From positions 57,646,217 to 57,710,216 of the forward strand of contig NC_073691.1 in assembly GCF_029784155.1 (NCBI RefSeq): a stretch of 64,000 bases of DNA, given 5' to 3'. This stretch comes from Uranotaenia lowii (Eukaryota; Arthropoda; Insecta; Diptera; Culicidae). The notes under the pieces were generated by a model that saw nothing but the letters and a program-made list of their open reading frames with translations, did not search any database and was not told where the DNA came from. Positions 1 through 11,730 of the stretch are shown in pieces. Both the position numbers and the translations under genes were made by a program. Every line of letters starts with the position of its first letter. Position 1 is the first letter of the stretch.

Positions 1-2480
1 AGTTTCCTGGAAGCTCGTAAGATTTCTGCAACGTCTTCGTGTCTCTAAAATGTTGTCTGACTTCTGAATATCTATAGGCTCTGAAACGTCGTCAGTTCTG
101 TGAAAAGTCTTCAGGTCTCTGGAAAGTCGTCAACTATCTGAAAGGTTGTAAGGTCTCTAGCAGGGCGTCAAGTCTTTAGAACGTCTCAAAATGAAACTCA
201 ACTTGAGACTTTAAGACTGGTGGAAGGTCGCCAGATCTCTGGAACTTCGTCGATCTTCTAGAAGGTCGTTTTGTTTTTAGAAGTTCAGCTCTTCGATTTC
301 CTGGAAATTCTTTAGTTTTAGGAACGTCGTCAGTTACCCTAAAGGTCGTAAGATCTCTGGAAGGTCTACACATCTCTTGAATGTTTCTGTCTCTGGAAAG
401 TCGTCAAACATCTGGAAGACCTCCGGGTCTCTGGGAAATCTTTAGATCCCTAGAAGGTCGGAAGCTCTCTGGAACGTTGTCATTCTTCTGGAAGGTCGTT
501 CAGTTTTCGGAAGGTCTTGAGGTCCCTGGAACATTGTCAGATCTCTGAAAGGTCAATAAATTTAAAAAATGTAGTCAAATCTGAAAAGTCATCAGATCTC
601 GGCAAGCTCGTCAGGTCTCTGGAAGATCGATCAAGTCCCTGGTAGATCGTCAGGTATCTCGAGGGTAGTTAGATCTCTGGAAGGTTGTCAGGTTCTGGAT
701 GGTCGTCAGTTTCCTGGGTTTCGTAAGATTTCTGTAAAGTCGTCAGGCCTCTGCCAGGTCGTCAGTTTTCTGAAACGTTGTCAGTCTTCTAGAAGGCGTA
801 AGATCTCTGGATGGTCTTCAGGTCTCTAGAAAGTCGTCAAGTATCTGGAAGATTTTCGAATTTTTAGATGGTTTTTTGGTCTCTAGAGGGTCATTCGTTC
901 ACTCGTACGTTGTCCCTAAGAGGTAATTAGAAGGTCGTCTGATTTTTGGAAGGTTATCAGATCTTTGAAAGGTTTTCAGGTACCTAATAGCTTCTTTCGA
1001 AGGTAGTCAGGTCTTTGAAAGGTTGTCAATAGTCTGAAAGGTCGTCAGATCTCTGAAAGGTTGTCTGGTTTCTGGATCGTCGTCAGTTTCTTGGCAGCTC
1101 GTAAGATTTCCAGATATCCTCTAAAATGTTGTCAATCTTCTAAAAAGCAGGGCGTCAAGTCTTTGGAACGTCTCAATTGAAACTCAATTTGAGACTTTAA
1201 GACTAGTGGAAGGTCGCCAGATCTCTGGAACTTTGTCGACCTTCTAAAAGGTCGTTTGGTTTTAAGAAGGTCATTGGAAGCTCTTCGATTCTCCGGAAAT
1301 TCTTTAGACTTTAGGAACGTCGTCATATCTCTAAAGTTGTAAGATCTCTGGAAAGTCGTAAGATCTTTGGAAGGTCTTCAAGTCTCTTGAATGTCTTTAG
1401 GCCACTGGAAAGTCATCACTCATCTGGAAGATCTTCGAGTCTCTGGGAAATCGTCAGTTCTGTAGAAGGTCGTCAGTTCTCTGGAACTTTGTTAGTCTTT
1501 TAGAGGGTCGTTCAGTCTTCGAAAGGTCTTGAGGTCCCTGGAACATTTTCAGAGCTCTGAAAGGTCATGAAATTTTCGTCATGAAAGGTTGACAGTTCTC
1601 TAGAACTTTGTCAGTCTTATAGACGGCGATCAGTCTTCCAAAGGTTTTGAGGTCCCTGGAACATTGTCAGGTCTCTGAAAGGTCATCTAATTTTAAAAAT
1701 GTTGTCTAATTTGAAAAGTCATCATATCTCGACAAGGTCATCAGGTCTCTGGAAGGTCGATCAAGTCTCTGGTAGATCGATCAGGTCTCTGTTAGGTCGT
1801 CAGGTATCTGGATGGTCGTCTGTTTCCTGGAAACTCGTAAGATTTCTGCCAAGTCGTCAGGCCTGTACCAGGTCGTCAGTTCTCTGAAACGTTGTCAGTC
1901 TTCTGAAAGGCCGTAAGATCTCTGCAAGGTCATAAGTTTTCTAGACTGTCTTCAAGTCTCTGGAAAGTCGTCAAGTAACTGGAAGATTTTCAAATTTCTT
2001 AAAGGTTCATCAGTTCTCTGGAACGTTGTCTCTAAAAGGTCATTAGACGGTCGTCTGATTTCTGGAAGGTTATCATATCTCTGGAAGGTTGTCAGATCTC
2101 TGGAAGATTGTCTGGCTTCTGGGTCGTCGTCAGTTTCTTGGAAGCTCGTAAGATTTCGGCAAATTCTCTCTGCAGTTCTCTAAAATGTTGTCTGACTTCT
2201 GAAAAGCTAAAGGCTCTGAAACGTCGTCAGGCCTCTGGAAGGTCTTCAAGTCTCTGGAAAGTCATCAACTATCTGAAAGATTGTCAGGTTTCTAGCAGGG
2301 CGTCAGGTCGTTGCAATGTTTTAAAGTGAGACTCAACATGAGATTTTGAAACTCATGGAAGGTCGCCGGATCTTTGAAACTTTGTCAGCCTTCTTGAAGG
2401 TCGTCTAGTTTTTAGAAGGTCATTGGAAGCTCTTCAGTTCCCTGGAAATTCTTTAGCTTTTAAGAACGTTGTCAAATCTC
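1..2480. repeat. Degenerate 18-20 bp tandem repeat field, TCTCTGGAAGGTCGTCAG type
   Basis: Almost the whole stretch is made of diverged units close to TCTCTGGAAGGTCGTCAG, 18-20 bp each, in one orientation. A rarer marker segment, a short hairpin-like block with ACTCAACTTGAGAC at its core, recurs near 180-210, 1170-1195 and 2325-2350, so the small units are also organised in a higher-order period of roughly 1.0-1.15 kb. No ORF longer than about 70 codons looks genuine. This is simple satellite or minisatellite DNA with no gene visible. Confidence 0.85.
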
Positions 2481-4760
2481 TGGAAGTTCATTTCAGAGAT
2501 CTGATGATCTTCAGATTCCTGACGACCTTTATGACCGGTCAGGCCATAAAGATCATCTGGTCTCTAAAAGTTCGTTAGGTCTTTGAAAGACGTCGTGTGT
2601 TTGGGTGGTTGTCAGATCTCTTAAATGTTCAGGTATTTGGAAGGTCGTTAGTTCTTTGAAAAGTCGTCAAACCTTCAAAACGTCTTCAAACTTTCCGAAA
2701 CTCGTCACACCTTGAAAAGGTCGTCAAGCCAGGAAGATTATAAGGCTTAAAATTTTGTCAGATCTTGAAAGTTTGTTAAGCCTCCGAAAGGTCGTTGAAA
2801 GGCAATTGAAAATGTCATCAGGCCTGCAGAATGTCGTCATGCTTCTAAATGTTCATCATGCTTTCAGAAGGACTTACAGTTGTAAGAGGGTCGTCAGGCT
2901 TTCAGAAGATCTTCAGGTATTCAAAAACTTGCCAGACTTTAGATAGGTCGTCTGGCCTTATCAAGGTGCTCGGCCTCAAAAAAGTCGCCTCAGATGGTCC
3001 TGAGGCCTTCAGAAAGGTCTCGGGAACGTTATTCGCAGCTTCTACACCGATTATCTTTAGACACTTGACGGCCTTTAAGGTCGGTCATCAGGATTTTGAA
3101 AGTTGTCGCGTATTTGAAAAGTTGTCAGGTCTAAGACCTTGAGAAGGTCGTCAAGCCAAAAATATTATTGGCCTAAATGGTCGTTAAACCTTCAAAATTT
3201 TTCAAACCTCTGGAAGGTAGTGAAGCAGTTAGAACTATTATCCACCCTTGATAATATTGTCAAGCTTTTGGATGGTTCTCAGAAAGTCAGACGGTTATCA
3301 GAAGGTCTGCCAAATGTCGTCAAACTTTAAGATGGCTCTCAGGCCTTCAGAAAGTCGTTAGACCTTTAGAAGTTTGTTCAAACTTCATAAAGTCACTACG
3401 AAAGCCGTTAGACCTTTAGATTGTCACGACACTTTCAGATGGACTTCAGGCCTAAAAGAATATTTCTCCTAAAAGATCGTAAAACCTCGAGAATGTCGTT
3501 ATGGCTTCAGAAGATCATCTGGCCTTCAGAGGGTCGTTCAGGCTTCAAAAAATCATCAAATCTTCAAAAAAGTAAGACGTTTTAAAGGTTTTCAGGCAAT
3601 TAGGAAGACAAAACGTCTTCCGGTCTTCTGAAGAAAGTGAAGCCTTCCAATAGTTCGTCATGCTTATGAAGTTCGTCATAGCTCGCCGTAGGACCTTCAA
3701 ACTGTTGTCGGGCATCAGGCACTGGAAAGGTCTTCAAGTCTTTAACCGGTGTCTAGTTTTCAGAAGGTCTTCAAAGGCATACAATAAGTCATGAATCATA
3801 AATCTGGATCATAAAGCCTAAAAGATTATCAGAGTTGAAAGTTTGATATGCCTCTGAATAGTCTCGAGACAATTAAATGTCATTATGCATCCCGCATATC
3901 TTCAAGCTTCAGATGGTCGTCATTCTTTCAGAAGGACTTACAGCCGTTAGAAGGTCAGCAGACTTCAAGATGGTCTTCGGGCATTCAAAACATCGTCAAA
4001 CCTTGACAAGGTCGCCGGCCTAAAAAAAATCGTTAAGCATTCAGATAGTTCTCTAGCATTCAGAAAGTCTACAGACTTTCAGAAGGGAGTTTAGGCCTCA
4101 CAAAGGTATCAGGTTTGTAGAAAGCCGTCAAATCTTCAGGTTGTTACCAGACAATCTTCAGGCCTGGAAGTTTGCTAAGTCTTTAAAGGGTTATCAGGCC
4201 TTCAGAAGGTCATCCAGCCTTCACAAGGTCATCAAGCCTTCAGAAGGTCATCAGACCTTCAGATGTTCATCAGGCCTTCAGAAGGTCTCCAGGCGTTCAG
4301 AAGGTCATCTGACCTTCAGAAGGTCATCCGGCCTTCAGAAGGTCATCAGGCCATCAGAAGGTCATTCGGCCTTCAGAAGGTCATCAGGTCTTCAGAAGGT
4401 ACCACCTGGGTTACCAACTAATAAAGGCCTTCAGAAGGTTTTCTGGCCTTCAGAAGGTCATCCGGCCTTCAGAAGGTCATCTGGCCTTCAGAAAGTCATC
4501 CGGCCTTCAAAAGGTCATCAGGCCTTCAGAAGGTTTCATTTAGGTTACCAACATTAAATGCCTTCTGAAGGTCATCTGGCCTTCGAAAGGTCTTTCGGGC
4601 TTTAGGAAGCCCTCAGGACTTAGCCAAAACTCGTATGGTCTTTAGGCCATCAGGATGACAGAAGGTCATCCAGTCTTCTGAAGTACGACAGGCCTTTTGA
4701 ACGTGTCGCCAAACCATAAATAGTTCGTCACGCTTTCTGAAGGTTGTCAGGTTTTCAACC
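2481..4760. repeat. Second subfamily of the repeat field, CCTTCAGAAGGTCATCAGG type
   Basis: The repeat continues but shifts to units close to GGCCTTCAGAAGGTCATCA, whose CCTTCAGAAGG core is nearly self-complementary. Units are diverged at 2700-4100 and most homogeneous at 4200-4530, where successive units stay in one frame and make an open frame (4141-4557, +) of repeated Arg-Ser-Ser-Gly-Leu-Gln-Lys-Val blocks. That frame is a by-product of an 18-bp unit. A GGTTACCAAC segment interrupts the run twice, near 4410 and 4540. Confidence 0.85.
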
Positions 4761-7700
4761 GTCGTCAGGCCTTCTGGAGATCTTGAGGCCTCTCAGAAGG
4801 TCGTCGATTCTTGAGAAAGTTGTCAGAGGTTTTACATCCATTAAAGGTGGTAGGTCGTCAGAAAATCTGTTGATCACCACCTTGAAAAAATAATTGAAAT
4901 TATTTCCACTACGAAACTGCAATAAGTTAAAGGTAGAATATCTCCCGAATGTCATCTGTTGCCGCCTTTCTCTGGTCTGGTAGACCGTGGCGATTTCGAA
5001 AATGATGAAACCAATCTCCCGAGGGAAGAGTGAGAAGAACCGAAGGCGGAAAAAGAATACCATCATTTGGCAAATCTGGCCATGTAAAAGTCAAAACATG
5101 CGATCGATGCACTAAAAGGGAAGTCGTTGTCGCCCCCATCGCAAACATCCTACGACGTGTCCCCGATCTGTCTGGCTGGACCGAAAATAGACCGAACTCA
5201 ACTCTCGCGACCTAAACTGCACGCCAAGGGAAAAAAATCCAAACACTTGTGCCCAATTTGGCTTGGCTTGGCCAGACTGCAAAAGTCAAACGATGATGAT
5301 GATGGCGCTTAAATAAGTGATATTTTTGGCTAGGTTTTTTTTCGTCGTCGGAACTGTTTTCGAATGTGGATGTAATTTGGTTCGTCAATCAATGAGTACG
5401 ATACCGACATAGACAGCAGATAGATTTGACACTTCAATAGAACGATACATATTGTGTCCCTAAATCTCTTTGTTGGTAATAATTCTCTCTAACAGAGCAC
5501 TTAAGCCTTTACTAAACCAAAGATGACATTTGTTGTCAACAGCTTGGGATTTAGGGTATTTCGGGGGAATATGCACCTGCTAAGGGAAATGATAGAGTAT
5601 GCGGAATACATAACCTGAACACCCGAATACATTGCAACATGTGCTTCGTATTTCTATCTTCTACTCATATTCTGACAGTAATATAACTTTTTATTGTTAA
5701 AACTATGAAAAAAATCGATTTTTTGCAAATGCCTTTAAAAGCAACCTTCGAAATCATTGGATGTTAAACGCCCCAGTGTAGGCAGATGATGCACCAAAAC
5801 ATTGGATCAAAACGACTCAAAAACATCACAATATTCACAGTGAAAATGAATTAATTCTGTTATTTAATTAGGAAAAATCTGAAAAAAATATTGTTTCCCA
5901 AGTTTATCTACACATAAAAACAAGTGTTTTGTTTAAATTCCCAGTGAAAAAATGAAAATCTTTGAAATTTTTGACTTTATTTTGAACTGTGTCAGTTTCA
6001 ACCAAATTATTCTGCTGCTTTTGGCGAGAAATTAAGTGAACCGGTTCGATTTTCGGTGCACCTTTTTTACTCAAACCCGATCGAAAGTTGTAATTATTAT
6101 GCATCCTAATGATAATTTAGGACTAAGCAAAGAAAATGATCGGTATGTCATTTCAAAATTCGGTCTGTATTCATGGAAAACTGCACTCCAAAATTTAGAA
6201 TAAAACACGTGGTTTTGTTTACATCTTAGCCAACAGCACCTTGAGAGGAGGGCAATTTGTCCAAAAAATGATGGGGGCATTTTAATCGGTTATTTAAAAT
6301 TTGATAAATCTTCAGTTTACCATAAAACAACAATTTACCACAGTTTTCCATCAATTGATAATTCGAATATATAATTTGAACAACCAATAAAATCAATAAT
6401 GAGGATGTTTCAAGCGATCATCTTGGGGTAAAAGCTTATTTCATTTGATCACTTTTTACAACTTAAGTGATGGATAGCCACCACAAAATTTAATTTGATT
6501 GTTATTCGTATTTAAATGAATATCTGGTAATCATTTTAATTAAATTTACAAGGCATTGATTTTAAGAACACATTTGTGTAAAAAGAATCCACTAAAAACT
6601 TCGCAAATCTTCAAAATTCATCAAAATATAGTCGCTGGCATTTTACCCCGCAAGGGCATTATGGACAGAAGTACCCTATATCAAAAGAGTGATTTTCTCA
6701 ATATGTTGTTTAGGGGAGGTAGCTGGGAGAATATGCTCACAAATAATTTAAGATTTTTAAAGCTCTAATTACCAGTAAAAGGTAATTGCTCCATTTCATC
6801 GGCTCATAATCATTAGCTCAACTCGATGAACAACAATTGAATGCGTTTCGGTTGACCGATTGGCATCAGAATTGACGGGCTGTAAACATTGGCAGTTGAT
6901 TAATAGCTAGAGATTCACATTCACATGGCCATCATTATTGGCGTGTCGCGCTTTTCACGGATGGTTACTTCCGATGTGCTTGGTGAGAAATCTTCCATTC
7001 TTACCGAGAAGAACGCCCCTTAAAATGACGACTACTTATGAGATGGTGCCCGATTGTAATTAAACAGTTAACGAAATTCACACTTCCACCTTCTTCCGCT
7101 TTCACGACTCAACTCAATCAAAGAGAATGGATTTACGCCCCACACAAGACGTCAGGCTGGCTATATTTTCCCTACCGAATGTAGCGTAACTGTCAACTGA
7201 CTGTGTGTCATTATTAACGGATCATTGAACGTGCTACATAAACTTGACGAACGCTTAATCTCCGCCCACCCTTCTGATTGGCGGTGAAGTTCTTTGTTCT
7301 TTTTTGGGGACTAGTAGCTAAAAGGATTGTCATCCATCTTGCAAAATTTTTACTACACGTCCTGTTTCACATTAAAGATAATCAGAATCAGAATGCTTTG
7401 CTCGAAATAGCAAAACAAAAATTGATGTGTCTTAAAACAAGAAAAATCAACGATACGGCTTCCGGTAATTGGAACGATGTATTTCTATCGTAAAATTATC
7501 CCTGTAATTATTTCAATTCAGCATTTACAATTTTAAATATGTAACTTTACTTTATAGTGTTTGGTGTATATTGTGTATACTCACGTTTAATGCCCATTGC
7601 CATTTTGTTAATATTGTGTTCAGTCCGAAATTCCAGTGTCGTTCGGTACGGCTAGCACTCTTAACTTGTGACAAACGCATTTGTTTACAATGGTTATTTA

Positions 7701-8163
7701 ACCTTCTTAGATGTTAAATTTTTGTCTTATTTAGGATTTACCTGTTCTCCGGTTGGGTTGGGCACTAACTATGATCGGCACTAACTATGTTTAGTGGAAT
7801 ATTTAGGTTTACGTCAAGCCTACCTGTGATATTAGACCTACATAAGTTACTCATTTGAAATCTCTCACACTTCTGTTTAAAAGCACGAAACTAAATCATT
7901 CAAAGCTTCTTCATGCTAATGACTCTTTCGGTATTAGTCGTTTGGAATGTAACAGTAACCAAATGTTAGTATAATTTCGTATCAAAAACTGTATGTTTTT
8001 ACTTCTCAACTGTTTTCACTAAACTTAATCTTCTTCTTCTTTCTCAAAGAAATCTCCTTCTGACAACTTCTAGTTGTGGCCCAGTAACTCAGACTATATG
8101 GCCACTAAACTTAATCAACTAAATTTATTATCGAACATGCATGATGCGTTTTACCGTTTTAAT
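4761..8163. other. AT-rich intergenic DNA, no gene recognised
   Basis: No exon, RNA gene or clear transposon was recognised. The stretch 4900-5320 is less AT-rich than its surroundings but has only short, overlapping open frames. 6780-7260 is also of mixed composition and could hold unique regulatory DNA, but nothing specific supports this. Confidence 0.5.
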
Positions 8164-8456
8164 CCCAAGTAACCATAAGCACTAAAGCTTTGCATTTTTA
8201 TAGCTTTACAACAGCATTCAAGGGCTAAATTACACTATATCAGCACATCACGTTCAATTTTGTATTACAACAGTCCTTCGAGTGCTATGCTGCATCATTT
8301 TAGAATTATACCACTCTTTTATAATGCAACTAGCATTTTATCAGCTTTGCACAATGCTTTTGAAATACAACATAGCTCTAAATCAGAAAAAAATGCAATA
8401 TTTTCTAAGCATTAAAGCAGCATCATACAAGATTGCTTTAATGCTTTTTAGCACTA

Positions 8457-9330
8457 CACACAAAATTTTCGGAGCTCCACTTAGCAAAAATTCGCTGTTA
8501 CTTTTCGTTAGCAAAATTATTTTTTTACTTTTGAGTTAGCAATAAGCTAAATTTGCTTGATTTAAGTAAAAACTAATTTTGTTGGCCGCTTTACTTTTGA
8601 ATATCAGCCGCCTTTACCGCCAAAAAGAAAACAATAAGTTCGGTTACGGAAATTTGGTGCCAGCGGTGATTTTGGTGACCAAACGGACGACAACCAAGCG
8701 GATTTGTACTGGAATCAAACAGGTAAAGGCCAATCTAGACGCAAACAAACTTTTCGAGTTTTCATGTAAAATTTTCTATTTTTACCAGGTTGGCGCTCCC
8801 AGCGAAAACCCCAGCGAAAGCGCCAAAGCCGGGGATTCACCTAAGAGGATGCCAAGTTTTATAGTCTCCGCCAACTCTCCGAAAAAGGAACCTGATTCAT
8901 GATGGTCGATGATGAAAACATCCGGAAACTAGCAGTCAACCTACCCAAATCCGGATTATCTCGGTACAGGCGCCGGAAGAAAGTAGTTATTGGAAAAGTT
9001 CGAAAAAGTGTTGTGAAACAAAGTGGAAATCCAGATAAAGTTTAAGAAAATAAATTAAAGTGAAATAATCAGTTTTTTTTATTTGAAATCTGATATCCTC
9101 CCTGCGTTTCAAAAGGAAAAATTATAAATTTTGTAAATAAAAAATTCTAGGCGGTCTTTTCCTTCGGATTTTGCTAGAAATTTGAGCAAAAATTTCGGCG
9201 GCTAACTTTTTTACTCGTTTGCTAAAATTTTAGTTAAAATTTTTTGCTAAATTGATTGCTAAGTTTCTAGCTGGTCAAATTTGAGCAAAATTTTGCTAAT
9301 TTCCGGCCTCGAAAATTTTGTGTGTATGTA
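8457..9330. mobile_element. Nested inverted-repeat element carrying a gene-like cassette
   Basis: The termini CACACAAAATTTTCG (8457) and CGAAAATTTTGTGTG (9310-9324) are inverted repeats, and AGCACTA occurs directly outside both ends (8450-8456 and 9331-9337), consistent with a target duplication. Subterminal regions are rich in inverted TTAGCAAAA / TTTTGCTAA motifs. The central 8580-9060 differs: higher GC, intron-like splice signals and a polyadenylation-like end. It is inserted in the element 8164-9932. Confidence 0.65.
8600..9056 (+). pseudogene. Gene-like cassette inside the nested element, function unknown
   Basis: This central part looks like processed gene sequence. A plausible 66-nt intron runs from 8723 (CAG|GTAAAGG) to 8788 (TTTTTACCAG|GT). 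A stop at 9043-9045 is followed by AAAATAAATTAAAG, resembling a poly(A) signal. An ATG at 8902 opens a 47-residue, very basic reading frame (several Arg-Arg-Lys and Lys-Val runs) to that stop. Upstream, two frames are open on either side of the intron and I cannot tell which is used; one gives a Ser/Pro/Lys-rich acidic-basic mixture ending at 8902. I do not recognise a family. It may be a captured host gene fragment or a worn element-encoded protein. Confidence 0.35.
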
Positions 9331-9932
9331 AGCACTACAGTGGCATTAGGCCAAAGCACATTAGCATTGATTGATGCTGAATCAATGCTAATTCAGGGCA
9401 CCGGTTGCTAGAAATTTTGAATCAAAATTTTTTTCAAAGATTTAACGCGGACCTGATAGGTTCACAGGCACAGTCAATGTCAAATGTCAGAGCCATATAT
9501 TATGTCATGAGTTTGATTCCAGGTCATTTTCAGCTGAAAAATAATAAAAAATATCATGTAGAAAATTCAACCCGAGAGATCCCCTTAATATGCATAAGCG
9601 AATATAGAAAAAGTAACAAATTTAGTATCATGACAGAAAAATGAACCAAACGAAAATCCAAAAAATATCTTTTTTTGCATGGTCGAACCTCATTTGAACG
9701 CCATTTGCATTTTCCCAGCATTTTGCCCACCTACGCTATAGCATCTAGCATCAACCAATGCAAATACAGTGCTTTTATAGAGTAATAGCAGTTTCTGCAC
9801 TAAAGCAACAGTTAATTTCGCCAAACTTGGCTCACAGAGCTAAAATCACCTAAAATGATGCACAGAATCAAGCTCCATAGCTAACGTTAGAGCAGAATTG
9901 GTGCTAGATTTTAGTGCTTATGGTTACTTGGG

Positions 9933-10251
9933 GTGTTTTTCGGCTACCAGTGACGGTGTACTTTGGTGGGGTCCAGGTATCAGGTGGTGATTGCTGATTA
10001 GTGGGGTCCACTTTATGGCAGCGGTGCGTCCGTTGATGACGTGACAAGATGGCAACTGACAATAGACAATCACAGCAATTTGAGAGAAAATTCGAAAAAA
10101 TTGAAAAAAAATCGAAAACATAAATTTAAAGTAGCTTAATCAGACCTAGAAGGTGGTTACAAAAGCACCCAGAATTCTCTTAAAAAGGTTCCATAGAAGC
10201 TTAATCAGCTCTCGTTTGTGTCTGAAGAGAATGCTAATCAGCCCAAAATTT
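9933..10251. other. Spacer between two repeat elements
   Basis: No gene is visible. GTGGGGTCCA occurs twice within 70 bp (near 9967 and 9999). 10130-10251 has CTTAATCAG-type motifs resembling the adjoining element and may be its unshared end. Confidence 0.4.
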
Positions 10252-11062
10252 AAGTTCTTAAAGCTACTTTCAAGTTCGTTTAGGTGGCTGTAGAGAACGC
10301 TATTCAGCTTCTAAGAGAATGTCAAGAAACTTCTACGCGCCAAAAAAAATCCGATTGACAGATTGCTCTGACAACCACATGTCAGATTGCTAGGTTGCCG
10401 GTCTATCTCATTGATTTTAATTATATTGTTTTGTTTACAAAAGCTATATACGCCTAGAGAATTGAACCGCTGCTCTCTAGGTTGCAATGAAACTCACCAG
10501 CCTCTCGACCAATCCAGCAATAGTTCATTGCCACTGCAATAATTAGTATTTAAACTTAATGTCATTTGAGATGATTGAATGGGTTGGTCAATAGATTGCA
10601 TCTTATTTCGTTTCAAGGACTTTCAGTACACCATATAAATGATTAAACAAAAATTCTCATCATCAAAAAATTTTTCGAATTTCTTAACATTTATAAGAAA
10701 AATTCGAAAAATTTTTGGATTCCATTTGTAAATATCAGTACAGATATAAACTAAACAAATACCATGACAAGAAATTGACAGACATTTTTGACATGTCGCT
10801 TAGAATTCCCATAAAGGTTCTTTAAAACATCTTCAAGTATCTTAATGGTGCGTTTTAGAATGTTACGCGAACGTTATCGACCTTCTTTAAAAAAGTTCCA
10901 TTAAAAGTGCATTGAAGTTCCGTTATCGATAGTTTAACCTTTCAAAGGGCGATGGAAGTTCCTGAGTAACTTTTACGCGACAAGAATCACCTGAAGTTCA
11001 CGTAAAACATTTTTTCAGCCAAATGTAAACTTCGGAGTTCCATCTTTAAGTAAAAACGCGAC
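10252..11062 (-). mobile_element. Dispersed repeat copy 1, with tRNA-like segment
   Basis: This segment is the reverse complement of 58862-59672 over about 0.8 kb, with scattered differences. Landmarks shared in inverted orientation include GGTTGCCGGTCTATCTCA, AAGAAACTTCTACGCGCC and GGCGATGGAAGTTCC-like blocks. It contains a segment (10451-10520, read on -) with A-box-like and B-box-like sequences as in tRNA genes. No ORF is present. It is probably a non-autonomous element; the class is unresolved. Confidence 0.65.
10451..10520 (-). other. tRNA-like (Pol III promoter-like) segment in repeat copy 1
   Basis: Read on the minus strand it contains TTGGTCGAGAGGCTGGTGAG, resembling the A box of class II (Ser/Leu) tRNAs, and about 35 nt later GCGGTTCAATTCTC, resembling a B box. 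The two halves do not give me a convincing full cloverleaf, so I call it tRNA-derived, not a tRNA gene. Confidence 0.4.
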
Positions 11063-11080
11063 TTTCGGTTGCTTGGGTAG

Positions 11081-11440
11081 TTACTGTAAGATCATCATGT
11101 TCCAGGAAGTCGTTATGTCATAAGAATTTGGTCTGGCCCTTAAAAAGTTGCCAGGGGACTCAAAAGAACAACTTATTAGTCTCTGAAACGTAGTCAGGTC
11201 TCCGAAAGTTTCATAAGTCCCCGGGGTATGGTCAGGTCTCTGAAGGTCGTCAGTTCTTTGAAAGGTCATCAAGTATTTGGAAGGTTATCAGTCCTCCAGG
11301 AGGTCTTTAGACCTAAAGAAGACGGCAAGGCTAATTTTTTTTCTGCTTTGGAAAATTATCAAACCAGGACATTTGTCAGGTCCTTAGAAGATTGTCAAGC
11401 CTTTAAAAGTTCGTCAAGCTTTTTGAAGCTTTAAGAATTT
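11081..11440. repeat. Outlying block of the GGTCGTCAG repeat family
   Basis: GGTCTCTGAAGGTCGTCAG, GGTCATCAAGTATTTGG and related 18-20 bp units match the field at 1-4760, about 6 kb away. The block is diverged and shows no gene. Confidence 0.7.
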
Positions 11441-11730
11441 TGAGAGGACAGATTGAAATTGCAAAAAAATCAAGCGAAACGAAGGAAAAGCTTTAACTAT
11501 TTTGGCAATTTTAAACCCCCAAAAGGTGACAGGACAAGAAATACAAATGATCAAAAAAGGGATTCGAAAGGACAGCTTTTCGGTGGCAACATAAAAGCAA
11601 CATTATAATAGCAATAGTTTGAAGTAACTTTTCTGAAGGTTAAGTCCATTTTACCGAAATTCAAAAACACACATGTTTATTTTCCCTGAAATTTTCACAG
11701 TTTGAAAATTTTTCCATCGCCAGGTGCATC
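11441..11730. other. Probable 5' flank / UTR of the RNF181-type gene
   Basis: AT-rich sequence immediately upstream of the start codon. No TATA box or initiator was identified with confidence. Confidence 0.35.

Larger units (their letters stand above)
8164..9932. mobile_element. Non-autonomous inverted-repeat DNA element (CCCAAGTAACC termini)
   Basis: The left end reads CCCAAGTAACCATAAGCACT and the right end (to 9932) is its reverse complement. Internally, phrases such as GCACTAAAGC and ATAGC/TTAGC occur on both sides in opposite orientation, as in a fold-back MITE. A second element (8457-9330) sits inside it. No transposase is encoded and I could not define a target duplication. The superfamily is unassigned. 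Confidence 0.7.

Noticed and set aside
4141..4557. 138-codon frame and CRISPR-like regular repeats
   Set aside because: The 18-bp units lack unique spacers and the frame follows from the unit length; a eukaryotic minisatellite explains both.
5030..5312. Small Cys-containing frame as a zinc-finger gene
   Set aside because: Two Cys pairs at most, competing frames, and no splice or family support.
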